Notes: generated from the sequence alone by a model not told the origin. DNA of 8,161 nucleotides from Chloroflexota bacterium (GCA_015222295.1 JADFUZ010000097.1:1-8161), one strand, 5' to 3'. Numbered from the stretch's first letter, positions 1 to 7,353 are shown. Program-made: numbers and translations.

Positions 1-2
1 CA

Positions 3-89
3 TTCGTCTACAGCTTCCAAGATATAGAGAGAGAGGAAGAGTACTCCTTTCGCGAGTTAGAGGAGAGGCTTCGTCTAGGCGAGCCGTAG
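3..89 (+). CDS. C-terminal fragment of an unidentified protein (5' end outside the window)
   Basis: An open frame enters from the left edge and ends with TAG at 87-89, giving 28 visible residues. The fragment is rich in Glu and Arg (it contains EREEEYSFRELEERLRLGEP at its end) and looks like a charged amphipathic helix, as many protein C-termini do. The other two forward frames are less convincing: one stops at once and the other has unlike composition. The next gene starts 10 bases downstream with its Shine-Dalgarno abutting this stop codon, which supports a real gene end and a shared transcript. Too little is present to name a family. Confidence 0.45.
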   Translation, partial: FVYSFQDIEREEEYSFRELEERLRLGEP

Positions 90-99
90 AGGGTCAGAT

Positions 100-366
100 A
101 TGGGAGAAACATGTGTCGGAATCAAGATAACCGTGGATTCCTACTACCACCGTGACGAATTCGATGACTGGCTGGCCGGTGGCAAGGTTGAATATGGGGA
201 CGACAGGTACTACTGGTCCGCCGAGAATAGCAATTGGGGTTTTGGATGGGATATTCAACCAATCCCCGAAGAAGAGTGGGCCGGTATTGGTGAGGACAGA
301 TTCAGTGAGATCATAAGCCTCATAGGGAATTGCCTGAACAAACATCGAACAGAATATGTCTTTTGA
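100..366 (+). CDS. Small hypothetical protein, 88 aa, acidic and aromatic-rich
   Basis: I do not recognise this protein. The ATG at 100 is preceded by AGAGGG at 88-93 with a 6-base spacer, and it begins 10 bases after the stop of the upstream open frame, so it is probably the second gene of an operon. The product is soluble-looking, with no signal peptide or membrane segment. It is strongly acidic and unusually rich in aromatics: five Trp (for example WLAGG, YYWSAE, NWGFGW, EEWAG) plus several Tyr and Phe. The pattern, with a C-terminal helix-like stretch around FSEIISLIGNCLNKH, suggests a small folded alpha/beta domain, possibly an immunity or antitoxin-like partner of the upstream gene; that is only a guess. 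The opposite strand is also open over 94-345, but it lacks a start context and its hydrophobic product looks like a shadow. Confidence 0.6.
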   Translation: MGETCVGIKITVDSYYHRDEFDDWLAGGKVEYGDDRYYWSAENSNWGFGWDIQPIPEEEWAGIGEDRFSEIISLIGNCLNKHRTEYVF

Positions 367-635
367 TCTTCTCTGTCAGGGAAAAGCAACTCTGCTTTCT
401 GAGACCACTCCCGAATCTTGCCGTGAGGGTGCGTTCGCGGCATCGGGCTATACAGCGTGCCCAAATCGAGCAGACGAGGACACCCAACTCTAGCCCGAGT
501 CCTGCGTGGCCAATACTGACGTTGGATTGAGTGTGTTGAATAGAACTGGGTGCTTTGCAACGGAAGCCCCCTGGATTCGGAGCCAAACTCACTCGGCCAA
601 GCAGAACTAGGCCTGAAAGAGCGTAAGCTACGTAC

Positions 636-1673
636 ATGAGAACCATAGACGGCGGGATGAAGTCTGGCAGTGGAACGATAGTGCGTTATGCTGTGGCTCT
701 CGCCAGTCTACTGGGCGAAGAGCTAAGGATACAGGACATCAGGGCGAAGAGGGACAAGCCGGGGTTGAGGGCACAGCATCTCAAGGTTATCGAGGCTTGC
801 CAGGAGATGTGTCGGGGCGTGGCGAGCCATGCCAAGGTGGGCTCCAGGGAGATTACTTATGCTCCGAAGGAGAGAGCCAAGGGAGGAGAGTATCGCTGGG
901 ATATCGGCACGGCAGGCTCAACGACTATGCTGGCTCAGGCGGTTCTGCCTTTGGCTTGCTTTGCCGAAAGACCCTCTGAGTTGAGGTTCGAAGGCGGGCT
1001 GTTCCAGGATTTCGCCCCCTCCGCCTACCACATGCAATTCGTTCTCCTTCCGCTGCTCGCGCAAATGGGCATCCGGGCAAAACTTGACATAATTCGTCCT
1101 GGCTATGTGCCGCGAGGCGCTGGGATCATGAGACTTGAGGTTGAGCCTGTGAATAGGCTGAAACCTCTGGTTCTCACCGAGCAAGGCAAGATACTCGACG
1201 TCAGAGGAATCGCCCTCTCCTCGCATTTGAAGGAGAGGAAAGTGAGCCACAGGATGGCGGCGGAGTGCCGGAGGGCATTGAGCTCTCGCGGATGCAAGGC
1301 AGAAATCGACGAAATCTATGACACAAACTCGCTTCAGGAAGGTGCCGCTTTGGCGATATATGCCGAGACGAGTTCAAATGGCAGGATCGGTTCGGATCAG
1401 GCCGGGAGGGTGGGACGAAGCGCGGAGTCCATCGGGAGGTATGTGGCGGAGAACCTTATCGAGGACGTCGTGACTGGTGCTCCTGTGGACAGGCATGTGG
1501 CGGACCAGCTCATAATCTATGCCGGTCTGGCCGATGGGACCAGCAGCTACTTGGTTCCCAGAATCACAGAACATGTTGAAGCTAACCTGTGGCTGATTGA
1601 GGAATTTCTCGGGGCCAAGACAAAGACACAGGGCAACCTCATAATGATAGAAGGGATTGGCTTTGTGAGGTGA
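636..1673 (+). CDS. rtcA: RNA 3'-terminal phosphate cyclase family protein (variant glycine motif)
   Basis: The product is 345 aa, the usual length of RtcA, which uses ATP to convert RNA 3'-phosphate ends to 2',3'-cyclic phosphates via a covalent histidine-AMP. Family signatures are clear: IRAKRDKPGLRAQHLK at 35-50, GTAGSTTMLAQAVLP at 91-105, RPGYVPRGAG at 154-163 and DRHVADQ at 285-291, where His287 aligns with the nucleophilic histidine. The start is well fixed because an in-frame TAA lies at 624-626, 12 bases upstream of the ATG. No good Shine-Dalgarno precedes it (AAAGAG at 617-622 is too distant). The oddity is the N-terminal loop: the family's GEGGGQ is replaced by KSGSGT at residues 9-14, so the conserved Glu and Gln become Ser10 and Thr14. 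The retained His287 argues against a non-enzymatic Rcl1-like protein, but the exact activity is uncertain. No rtcB or rtcR homologue is adjacent; the gene stands alone and converges on the pncA-pncB fusion. Confidence 0.9.
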   Translation: MRTIDGGMKSGSGTIVRYAVALASLLGEELRIQDIRAKRDKPGLRAQHLKVIEACQEMCRGVASHAKVGSREITYAPKERAKGGEYRWDIGTAGSTTMLAQAVLPLACFAERPSELRFEGGLFQDFAPSAYHMQFVLLPLLAQMGIRAKLDIIRPGYVPRGAGIMRLEVEPVNRLKPLVLTEQGKILDVRGIALSSHLKERKVSHRMAAECRRALSSRGCKAEIDEIYDTNSLQEGAALAIYAETSSNGRIGSDQAGRVGRSAESIGRYVAENLIEDVVTGAPVDRHVADQLIIYAGLADGTSSYLVPRITEHVEANLWLIEEFLGAKTKTQGNLIMIEGIGFVR

Positions 1674-1688
1674 GCCCCGGGCCGGGAG

Positions 1689-1728
1689 AAAAAATCGGAG
1701 CGCGCCTGTTGCTGAGCCTATCCCCCGA
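1689..1728 (-). terminator. Weak candidate Rho-independent terminator for the leftward pur/pnc block
   Basis: Read on the minus strand, TCGGGG (1728-1723) can pair with CTCCGA (1700-1695), including one G-T pair, and is followed directly by six T residues (1694-1689). It lies about 30 bases past the stop of the pncA-pncB fusion, the right place for an operon end. The stem is short and the loop is long (about 22 bases), so this is only suggestive. No matching T-run supports a terminator for rtcA on the plus strand. Confidence 0.25.
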
Positions 1729-1758
1729 ATGATGGTCCAGCGTATCTCCTGCACTCCT

Positions 1759-3285
1759 TCACATTATCCTCTTTAGTCTGGGGTTAGGCGTGATGCCAGG
1801 CATTCGCCCCCTTTTGGCAATGGGCTTGCCTTCTACCTCATGAAGGTCGGCAGTGAAGTCGATGGGCCCGGTATTGCTGATATAGCTGCCGACAGCGAAG
1901 ATGTCGGCGGGGGCACCTTCGCTGACGAAATAGCGGATACGCTCTGGATCAAGCCCGCCGCTGACTACGATCTTCACTTCCAAAAACCCCTCGAGGTCTA
2001 ACCAGGATCGCACCTCTTTGACCAAACCAGCAGTGACCCTGCCCCTCTCCGGAGGCGTATCCAATCTGACGCCTTGCAGTTTTCCCTTCATAGCTTTGGC
2101 CACAGCAACGCTTTCCCTGACCTCATCCTCAAAAGTGTCCACCAGTGCGATCCGAGGCACTTCGGCGGGCATGTGCTTATCAAAAGCAATGGTGGCTTTG
2201 CTGGTACTGCCCATGATGATGATGAGCGCATGAGGAATCGTACCCGTGGGCTTCATGCCGGCAAGCTCGGCGCCCACCGTGCTGGCACAGCCGCTGCAGC
2301 CTCCAACGATAGCGGAGTATTCCATGACGCTGACTGCCGAGGGATGGACATGGCGAGCGCCGAAGCTGATAACGGGAAGCCCCTGCGCAGCCTCAACGCA
2401 TTGTCGAGCAGCAGTAGCCCAGCCGCTGCAGTTTGCCAGAATCCCCAAGTAGGTGGTCTCATAGGCCCCATAGCTCTGGTAAGGGGCTCTTATGCGCAGG
2501 ACCACCTCCTTCTTGTCGAAGGACTCTCCTTCCGCCAGCGCCCAGGCCTCGCAATTGCCCTCGGGAAGCACCTTTTCCAGCAGGGCCTTAACCTCTTCAA
2601 TACCGCAAAGGATGCCAGCTCTTGTGGGGAATACCTCCATGGTCGCTACGGGGTTGACACCTTCTTTCTTGAGCACTTCCACAGTGCGGGGAAAGTAGAT
2701 ATCAGCCGTCTCTCCCTTGAGCCACAAATCGGGGATCTCGAACCTCGGTCTGGCCAGCTTGACTTCAGGCCTGACGAGCTTGGCTCCAAGCACGTTCTCC
2801 ATATGCTCGAGGGCGAAGGAGTGGGCTTTGTCGTCAGAGGAGGCGACGCAACTTGCAGGGATTTCGACTTCGTAACCTCTGTTTCTGGCGTCAGCTACAG
2901 TATGCAAAACGCAGATGTTGGTGCATACGCCGCACACGATGAGTGTCTCGGGACTGAGTTCGTCAAGCATTCCCTCGAGAGGGGTATCATAGAAGGCGCT
3001 AAAGTGCCTCTTATAGACTGTTTCGCCCTGGTACGCGGAGAGTTCCGGGATAACCTGGGCTTCGGAACTGCCTTCCACGCAGTGAGGAGGGAACAGCTTG
3101 AATTCGGGGTCATCAGGTGCGTGGTGGTCGCAGACATAGAAAATCCTGGCACCGCGGCCCGATTCCTGCTCCAGCAGTCTCTGGATGTTAGGTATGATGC
3201 TTCGAGCCCTGACACCACAGTAGAGGGGATAGCCTTCTTCCAGGAAGCCCCTCAGCATGTCTATTACCAGTACTGCTCTGGCCAT
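1759..3285 (-). CDS. Fused nicotinamidase-nicotinate phosphoribosyltransferase (PncA-PncB type)
   Basis: This 508-aa protein joins two enzymes. Residues 1-~170 are an isochorismatase-fold cysteine hydrolase: VIDM with Asp9, YKRHFSAF with Lys92 and GVCTNICV with Cys125 form the Asp-Lys-Cys triad, and CDHHAPDDPEF plus FPPHCVEGS (52-72) resemble the nicotinamidase metal-site region. Residues ~186-508 are a nicotinate phosphoribosyltransferase: PTRAG, YETTYLGILANCSGWATAAR, FGARHVHP (308-315), GGCSGCAS, GTIPHAL (348-354) and VVSGGLDPERI (441-450), the last being a barrel phosphate-binding motif. Together they would turn nicotinamide into nicotinate and then nicotinate mononucleotide, the first two steps of the deamidating NAD salvage route. 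I chose the ATG at 3285 because family homology begins at once (ARAVLVIDM). The ATG at 3417 would add 44 Arg/Ala/Lys-rich residues and overlap purH. There is no Shine-Dalgarno. The gene follows purH by 88 bases; it could be cotranscribed with purH or use its own promoter. Confidence 0.9.
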   Translation of the reverse strand: MARAVLVIDMLRGFLEEGYPLYCGVRARSIIPNIQRLLEQESGRGARIFYVCDHHAPDDPEFKLFPPHCVEGSSEAQVIPELSAYQGETVYKRHFSAFYDTPLEGMLDELSPETLIVCGVCTNICVLHTVADARNRGYEVEIPASCVASSDDKAHSFALEHMENVLGAKLVRPEVKLARPRFEIPDLWLKGETADIYFPRTVEVLKKEGVNPVATMEVFPTRAGILCGIEEVKALLEKVLPEGNCEAWALAEGESFDKKEVVLRIRAPYQSYGAYETTYLGILANCSGWATAARQCVEAAQGLPVISFGARHVHPSAVSVMEYSAIVGGCSGCASTVGAELAGMKPTGTIPHALIIIMGSTSKATIAFDKHMPAEVPRIALVDTFEDEVRESVAVAKAMKGKLQGVRLDTPPERGRVTAGLVKEVRSWLDLEGFLEVKIVVSGGLDPERIRYFVSEGAPADIFAVGSYISNTGPIDFTADLHEVEGKPIAKRGRMPGITPNPRLKRIM

Positions 3286-3298
3286 AACTCGGCTGATA

Positions 3299-3327
3299 AT
3301 TATAAGGCTATTCGGGCCTTCTTTCCA
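3299..3327 (-). promoter_or_regulatory. Candidate sigma70 promoter for the pncA-pncB fusion
   Basis: On the minus strand TGGAAA (3327-3322, four of six matches to the -35 consensus) is separated by 17 bases from a perfect TATAAT (3304-3299). The -10 box ends 13 bases before the ATG at 3285, so transcription would start near 3292 and give a leader of only about seven bases. It lies in the 88-base gap after purH and could uncouple NAD salvage from the purine genes. A chance TATAAT in an A/T-rich patch is possible. Confidence 0.42.
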
Positions 3328-3373
3328 CAAGCACCGCCGCGCTGCCCTCTGCGCTTTCCTCTTCGCTTCAGGA

Positions 3374-4909
3374 TCAGTGTCTGAAGTGGCGGGTGTCGGT
3401 GAAGACCAGGGTTCCATCGCAACTGTTGACTACGTCAATTACCTCTGCGTCTTTTACCGACCCGCCGGGCTCGACTATGGCGGTGACTCCGCGTTTGAGT
3501 GCCAGTTCCGGCCCGTCGGGGAAGGGGAAGAAGGCATCGGAGGCAAGGACACTGGCTCTGGCCCTGTCGCCGGCTCTTTCCAAAGCCAGCTCCACGCTTA
3601 CGACGCGAGACGGTTGTCCCGCCCCCATGCCGAGTAGTGTCCTGTTCCTGGCAATGACTATGGCATTGGACTTGATGGCTTTGACTGCCTTCCAGGCGAA
3701 GATGAGATCGGATAGCTCTTCTTCCGTGGGCGAGCGCCGGGAGACTGTGTGGGGCTGAAGCTCCGAGTCGGACAGGAAGTCGTGGGACTGCACCAGGAAG
3801 CCGCCCTGGACATGGCGGAAATCGAAGCATGATGCCGAGCCGTACGAAGAAACACATCCGGGGGGCACTTGGAGCAGACGCAGGGCCTTCTTGCGACTCA
3901 ATAGCTCCAGGGCTTCGTCCTCGTATCCTGGCGCGATGATAGCGTCGTAGTGCGTCTTGTCAATTTCGCGGGCAGTGCCCAGATCTATGACCTGGTTGCT
4001 GGCCACCACACCGCCGAACGCCGCCACCGGGTCCCCAGACAGGGCCTCAACGTAAGCTTCGGTCAGGTTGTCACGACTGGCCAGTCCACAGGGGTTGGTG
4101 TGCTTCATTACGGCGACGGTCGGGTCTGAGAAGCTGCTCAGCAAGTTCAGGGCAGCATCGAAGTCGAGCAGATTGTTGAAGGAGACCTCGGGGCCACCGA
4201 GGTGGGTTAGCGAAGCGAAGCAGGATTGCGCTTGCCTGACATTCTGCTCCACGTAGAAGGCAGCCTCCTGATGAGGATTCTCGCCATAGCGCAGGCCGTA
4301 TGCTTTCTTCAATGCTATGGTCATTTCCTCGGGAAAACTCCGCTCGTTCAGGTATTGGGAGATGGCGGTGTCGTAGATAGCGACGTGCTGGAAGGCCTTT
4401 TGAGCTAGCCTCTTCCTTTCCTCCAACTCTATCTTGCCCCGTCGCAGGTTCTGCAGAAGCTGGTCGTAGTCCGCGGGGTCCACGACTACCAGGACTGCGG
4501 GGAAATTCTTGGCCGCCGAGCGAATCATGGTTGGGCCGCCGATATCGATGTTCTCCACTGCTTCATCCAGGGAGACTCCCTTTCTGCTCACTGTCTCCAC
4601 GAAGGGGTAGAGGTTCACCACGACCATGTCGATAGTGGCGATGTGGTTTTGATCCAGCTCAGCCAAGTGCTGAGGCAAGTCACGTCTTGCCAGAATCCCG
4701 CCATGAACCGCTGGATGCAGGGTCTTCACTCGGCCGCCCAGGATTTCAGGGAATCCGGTAATCTCTGAGATGCTATGAACCTTGATTCCAGAGTCTTCCA
4801 GTGACTTCTTGGTGCCACCGGTGCTGTATATCTCAGCGTTTAGCTCTTGTAGACCTCGGGCGAAATCAGCTACGCCGGACTTGTTTGAGACGCTGATTAT
4901 GACACGCAT
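3374..4909 (-). CDS. purH: Bifunctional AICAR transformylase / IMP cyclohydrolase
   Basis: PurH carries out the last two steps of IMP synthesis in the cytoplasm: formylation of AICAR by 10-formyl-tetrahydrofolate, then ring closure. The 511-aa product has full family length. The N-terminal cyclohydrolase domain shows SVSNKSG (6-12), STGGTKK, GRVKTLHP (59-66) and NIDIGGPTMIRSAAKN (120-135). The transformylase domain shows LRYGENPHQ (206-214), MKHTNPCG (268-275) with the catalytic Lys269-His270 pair, DPVAAFGGVV (293-302), GMGAGQPSRV (427-436), FFPFPDG and EPGGSVKD. The ATG start has a strong Shine-Dalgarno, AAGGAGG at 4920-4914 on the minus strand, which overlaps the last base of the purM stop codon region. 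purM ends only 10 bases upstream, so the two are surely cotranscribed and probably translationally coupled. Confidence 0.98.
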   Translation of the reverse strand: MRVIISVSNKSGVADFARGLQELNAEIYSTGGTKKSLEDSGIKVHSISEITGFPEILGGRVKTLHPAVHGGILARRDLPQHLAELDQNHIATIDMVVVNLYPFVETVSRKGVSLDEAVENIDIGGPTMIRSAAKNFPAVLVVVDPADYDQLLQNLRRGKIELEERKRLAQKAFQHVAIYDTAISQYLNERSFPEEMTIALKKAYGLRYGENPHQEAAFYVEQNVRQAQSCFASLTHLGGPEVSFNNLLDFDAALNLLSSFSDPTVAVMKHTNPCGLASRDNLTEAYVEALSGDPVAAFGGVVASNQVIDLGTAREIDKTHYDAIIAPGYEDEALELLSRKKALRLLQVPPGCVSSYGSASCFDFRHVQGGFLVQSHDFLSDSELQPHTVSRRSPTEEELSDLIFAWKAVKAIKSNAIVIARNRTLLGMGAGQPSRVVSVELALERAGDRARASVLASDAFFPFPDGPELALKRGVTAIVEPGGSVKDAEVIDVVNSCDGTLVFTDTRHFRH

Positions 4910-4919
4910 CGCTCCTCCT

Positions 4920-5942
4920 TCAAGCTATGATTACCTTTTTCCCTTGTTTTGCCTTGGCTATTTCGCCGATGAGCCTGGCCTGGGGCACAGCCTCGCTGAT
5001 CTTTGTTGCGTTCTTGTTTGAGCATACTACCGTCATGCCTATTCCCATGTTGAAAACCCGGTACATCTCTGGCTCCTCTATGTCGCCTTTTTCCTGTATT
5101 AGTCTGAAGACAGGTGGGACGTCCCAGGAGCCTTTGGCAAGGTGAGCGGCAAGGCCTTCTGGCAGAATGCGGGGAATGTTCCCTACGTACCCGCCACCTG
5201 TGATATGCGCGAGGCCCTTGATCAGTGGCAAGACCGGTTTGAGCCAGGGGTAGTAGCAACGGTGCGGTTGGAGCAATTCCTGGCCCAGCGTTCTTCCCAG
5301 TTCAGTGTAGAAGGCCTGCAAAGAAGCGAGGTTGTCATCTATTTCGAAGACCCTTCGTACCAGGGAGTAGCCGTTGGTGTGCAAACCCGACGATGGTAGG
5401 CCGAGAACAACATCGCCTGCCACTATTTGACTGCCGTCAATGATGTTCTTCCTTTCCACCACTCCAACGATGAAGCCGACCAGGTCATATGCCCCGGAGG
5501 AGTATATGCCGGGCATTTCAGCAGTTTCGCCGCCGATGAGCGAGCAGCCCACATGCTGGCAAGCTTGAGCCAGACCACTGACGATGCTTTCCACTTGCCC
5601 CGGCATGAGCTTGGGCATGCCAATGTAGTCGAGGAAGAAAAGCGGCTCGGCACCGCAGCACAGGATGTCGTTAACGCAGTGATTGACGATGTCGATACCT
5701 GCGATATCGTTCTTGTTCAACAGCGAAGCTATTCTCAGCTTCGTGCCTACTCCATCACAACTGGATACTAGAACCGGCTCATCATATCCTTTGATCTGGA
5801 ACATGCTGCCAAAGGAGCCAAGGTTCAATACTTGAGGACCGAGAGTTGATCTGGATTGTCTAGCGATGGACTCCTTTATTCTGTCGGCCGTCTCGATATC
5901 GACGCCAGCCAGAGCATAGTTCTGTTTACTCCTGGCTTGCAA
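4920..5942 (-). CDS. purM: Phosphoribosylformylglycinamidine cyclo-ligase (AIR synthetase), TTG start
   Basis: PurM uses ATP to close FGAM to aminoimidazole ribonucleotide, the fifth step of de novo purine synthesis. The 340-aa product has normal length. Motifs include YALAGVDIE near the N-terminus, SSCDGVGTKLR (60-70), CVNDILCCGAEPLFFLDY (89-106), GGETAEMPG (137-145), GLHTNGYSL (186-194), HITGGG (246-251) and FNMGIGM (297-303). The start codon is TTG at 5942: family homology begins within 10 residues of it and the next Met (residue 48) is far inside the conserved domain. AAGGGG six bases upstream is a good Shine-Dalgarno. The first 17 bases overlap the end of purF in another frame, a typical coupled arrangement. 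Confidence 0.97.
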   Translation of the reverse strand: MQARSKQNYALAGVDIETADRIKESIARQSRSTLGPQVLNLGSFGSMFQIKGYDEPVLVSSCDGVGTKLRIASLLNKNDIAGIDIVNHCVNDILCCGAEPLFFLDYIGMPKLMPGQVESIVSGLAQACQHVGCSLIGGETAEMPGIYSSGAYDLVGFIVGVVERKNIIDGSQIVAGDVVLGLPSSGLHTNGYSLVRRVFEIDDNLASLQAFYTELGRTLGQELLQPHRCYYPWLKPVLPLIKGLAHITGGGYVGNIPRILPEGLAAHLAKGSWDVPPVFRLIQEKGDIEEPEMYRVFNMGIGMTVVCSNKNATKISEAVPQARLIGEIAKAKQGKKVIIA

Positions 5943-7353
5943 TGAGTTCCCCTTGAGGCGGCGTTTCCAGTGTCAGCTTGTCCATTCCCATTTGCACCGG
6001 GATGGGATAGTTTCCGGTAAAGCAGGCCAGACAGAAGATGTCTTTGGGCAGTCCGACAGATCGGATCAGGCTAGGGACGCTGAGGTATCCAAGCGAATCA
6101 GCACGCAGAAACTCCCTTATTTCGGAGAGCGTTTTCCTTGCGGCGATAAGCTCCCATTCGCTGGCCATGTCTACACCCAGGTAGCAGGGATACCGGATGG
6201 GGGGAGCACATATACGGAGGTGAATCTCACTGGCGCCTGCTTTCCTCAGCAGGCTGATTACGTGTGGCGTGGTCGTGCCACGGACAATGCTATCATCGAC
6301 TACCACCAATCGCTTGCCACAGATTATCCGAGAAAGCGGATTGAATTTCAGTTGGACGCCCAGGTCTCTCAATCTCTGGTCAGGCTCAATGAACGTGCGT
6401 CCCACGTAGCGATTCTTCAACAGGCCCTCAAGATACGGGATGCCTGAAGCCTTGGAGTAGCCAGTGGCGGCGGCAGTAGCTGAATCAGGGACGCCTATTA
6501 CGAAGTCGGCGTCGACAGGATATTCTTGCGCCAGTGCTTCTCCCATGGCCTGTCTCGCTTCATATATCAGCTTGCCTTGAATCGTGCTGTCAGGCCGGGC
6601 GAAATAGATGTATTCGAAGATGCATAGGGATTTCTTGTTGCTCTTCACCTGGAGACTTCTGACCCCAGTGTCGTCAATGGTTACGATTTCCCCGGGTTGA
6701 ATGTCGCGATGAAACCGGGCACCTATATGGTCAAGGGCACAGCTTTCCGAGGCAATGACCCATCCGCCGTCAATACTCCCGAGGCACAGCGGGCGGACAC
6801 CCATGGGGTCACGAACCCCTATCAGTTCATCCTCAGTCATGAGTGTGAGGGAATAGGCTCCCTGCAGACGGTGCATGGTATGCCGCACTTTCTCCTCCCA
6901 GTTCTTGCCCGGGGAGGCCAGGACTAGATTGGCGATAACCTCGGAGTCAGAGGATGCATGGAAGCTATAGCCCTGGGACTGAAGCTCATCACGGAGCGGC
7001 TTGGCATTGATTACGTTGCCGTTATGGGCCAGAGCGAGTGTCAATCCTTCGGACTTTACTATGATGGGCTGAACATTGGCCGGTTTGCTCGAACCCGCGG
7101 TCGAATAACGGTTATGCCCAATACCGATATATCCTGTGAGTTGAGAGAGGTCATCTTCGGTGAATACTTGTGAGACGAGTCCCATTTTGGCTCGTATCCT
7201 TATCTCCTTGCCGTCCGTAACAGCGATCCCGGCGCTTTCTTGCCCGCGATGCTGCAAAGCGAAGAGAGAAAAGAACGTGAGTCGAGCTATGTCTATTCCG
7301 TGTGCGTAAACGCCAAAAATGCCGCAGCTTTCGTGCACCGACATGGCTCCCAT
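5926..7353 (-). CDS. purF: Amidophosphoribosyltransferase (glutamine PRPP amidotransferase), Fe-S type
   Basis: PurF moves the amide nitrogen of glutamine to PRPP, the committed step of purine synthesis. The 475-aa product starts with an N-terminal nucleophile glutaminase domain: ESCGIFGVYA places the catalytic Cys at residue 10, so a short propeptide (MGAMSVHES) must be removed; QHRGQESAGIA (34-44), RYSTAG (82-87) and HNGN (110-113) follow. The phosphoribosyltransferase domain shows GVPDSA and the PRPP loop VVVDDSIVRGTTT (350-362). Cys244, Cys390, Cys441 and Cys444 (the last pair in FCLACFTG) match the four [4Fe-4S] ligands known from the Bacillus subtilis enzyme, so this is the propeptide-bearing, cluster-containing type. 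Two in-frame ATGs are possible, 7353 and 7344. The promoter places the RNA start about on the first ATG, so initiation is leaderless there or nearly so at the second. It is the first gene of the pur block. Confidence 0.98.
   Translation of the reverse strand: MGAMSVHESCGIFGVYAHGIDIARLTFFSLFALQHRGQESAGIAVTDGKEIRIRAKMGLVSQVFTEDDLSQLTGYIGIGHNRYSTAGSSKPANVQPIIVKSEGLTLALAHNGNVINAKPLRDELQSQGYSFHASSDSEVIANLVLASPGKNWEEKVRHTMHRLQGAYSLTLMTEDELIGVRDPMGVRPLCLGSIDGGWVIASESCALDHIGARFHRDIQPGEIVTIDDTGVRSLQVKSNKKSLCIFEYIYFARPDSTIQGKLIYEARQAMGEALAQEYPVDADFVIGVPDSATAAATGYSKASGIPYLEGLLKNRYVGRTFIEPDQRLRDLGVQLKFNPLSRIICGKRLVVVDDSIVRGTTTPHVISLLRKAGASEIHLRICAPPIRYPCYLGVDMASEWELIAARKTLSEIREFLRADSLGYLSVPSLIRSVGLPKDIFCLACFTGNYPIPVQMGMDKLTLETPPQGELIASQE
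5949..5954 (-). promoter_or_regulatory. Shine-Dalgarno that fixes the purM TTG start
   Basis: AAGGGG on the minus strand sits six bases before the TTG at 5942, inside the 3' end of purF. No ATG or GTG is available nearby in the purM frame, so this site decides the start. Its position suits reinitiation by ribosomes finishing purF. Confidence 0.7.

Noticed and set aside
367..635. Possible tRNA, small RNA or rtcA promoter in the 269-base gap
   Set aside because: I found no T-loop-like GGTTCGAATCC box, no stable long hairpin with a T-run, and no hexamer pair with acceptable spacing. Decayed coding sequence is possible but cannot be shown.
320..646. 108-codon open frame on the minus strand across the 367-635 gap
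   Set aside because: It overlaps the end of the 88-aa gene and the start of rtcA, has no convincing Shine-Dalgarno, and its product resembles no family I know.
1676..1694. GC-rich CCCGGGCCGGG followed by an A-run as an rtcA terminator
   Set aside because: The stem would be only about four base pairs, and the run is A rather than T on the rtcA strand, so it lacks terminator form for that gene.
2074..3384. 436-codon open frame on the plus strand
   Set aside because: It lies wholly antisense to the pncA-pncB fusion, whose domains are clear on the minus strand, and its translation shows no coherent domain; it is a mirror of codon bias.
3286..3417. 44-residue N-terminal extension of the pncA-pncB frame starting at ATG 3417
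   Set aside because: It would overlap the purH 3' end by 44 bases, is Arg/Ala/Lys-rich without family similarity, and the hydrolase fold begins exactly at the Met at 3285.
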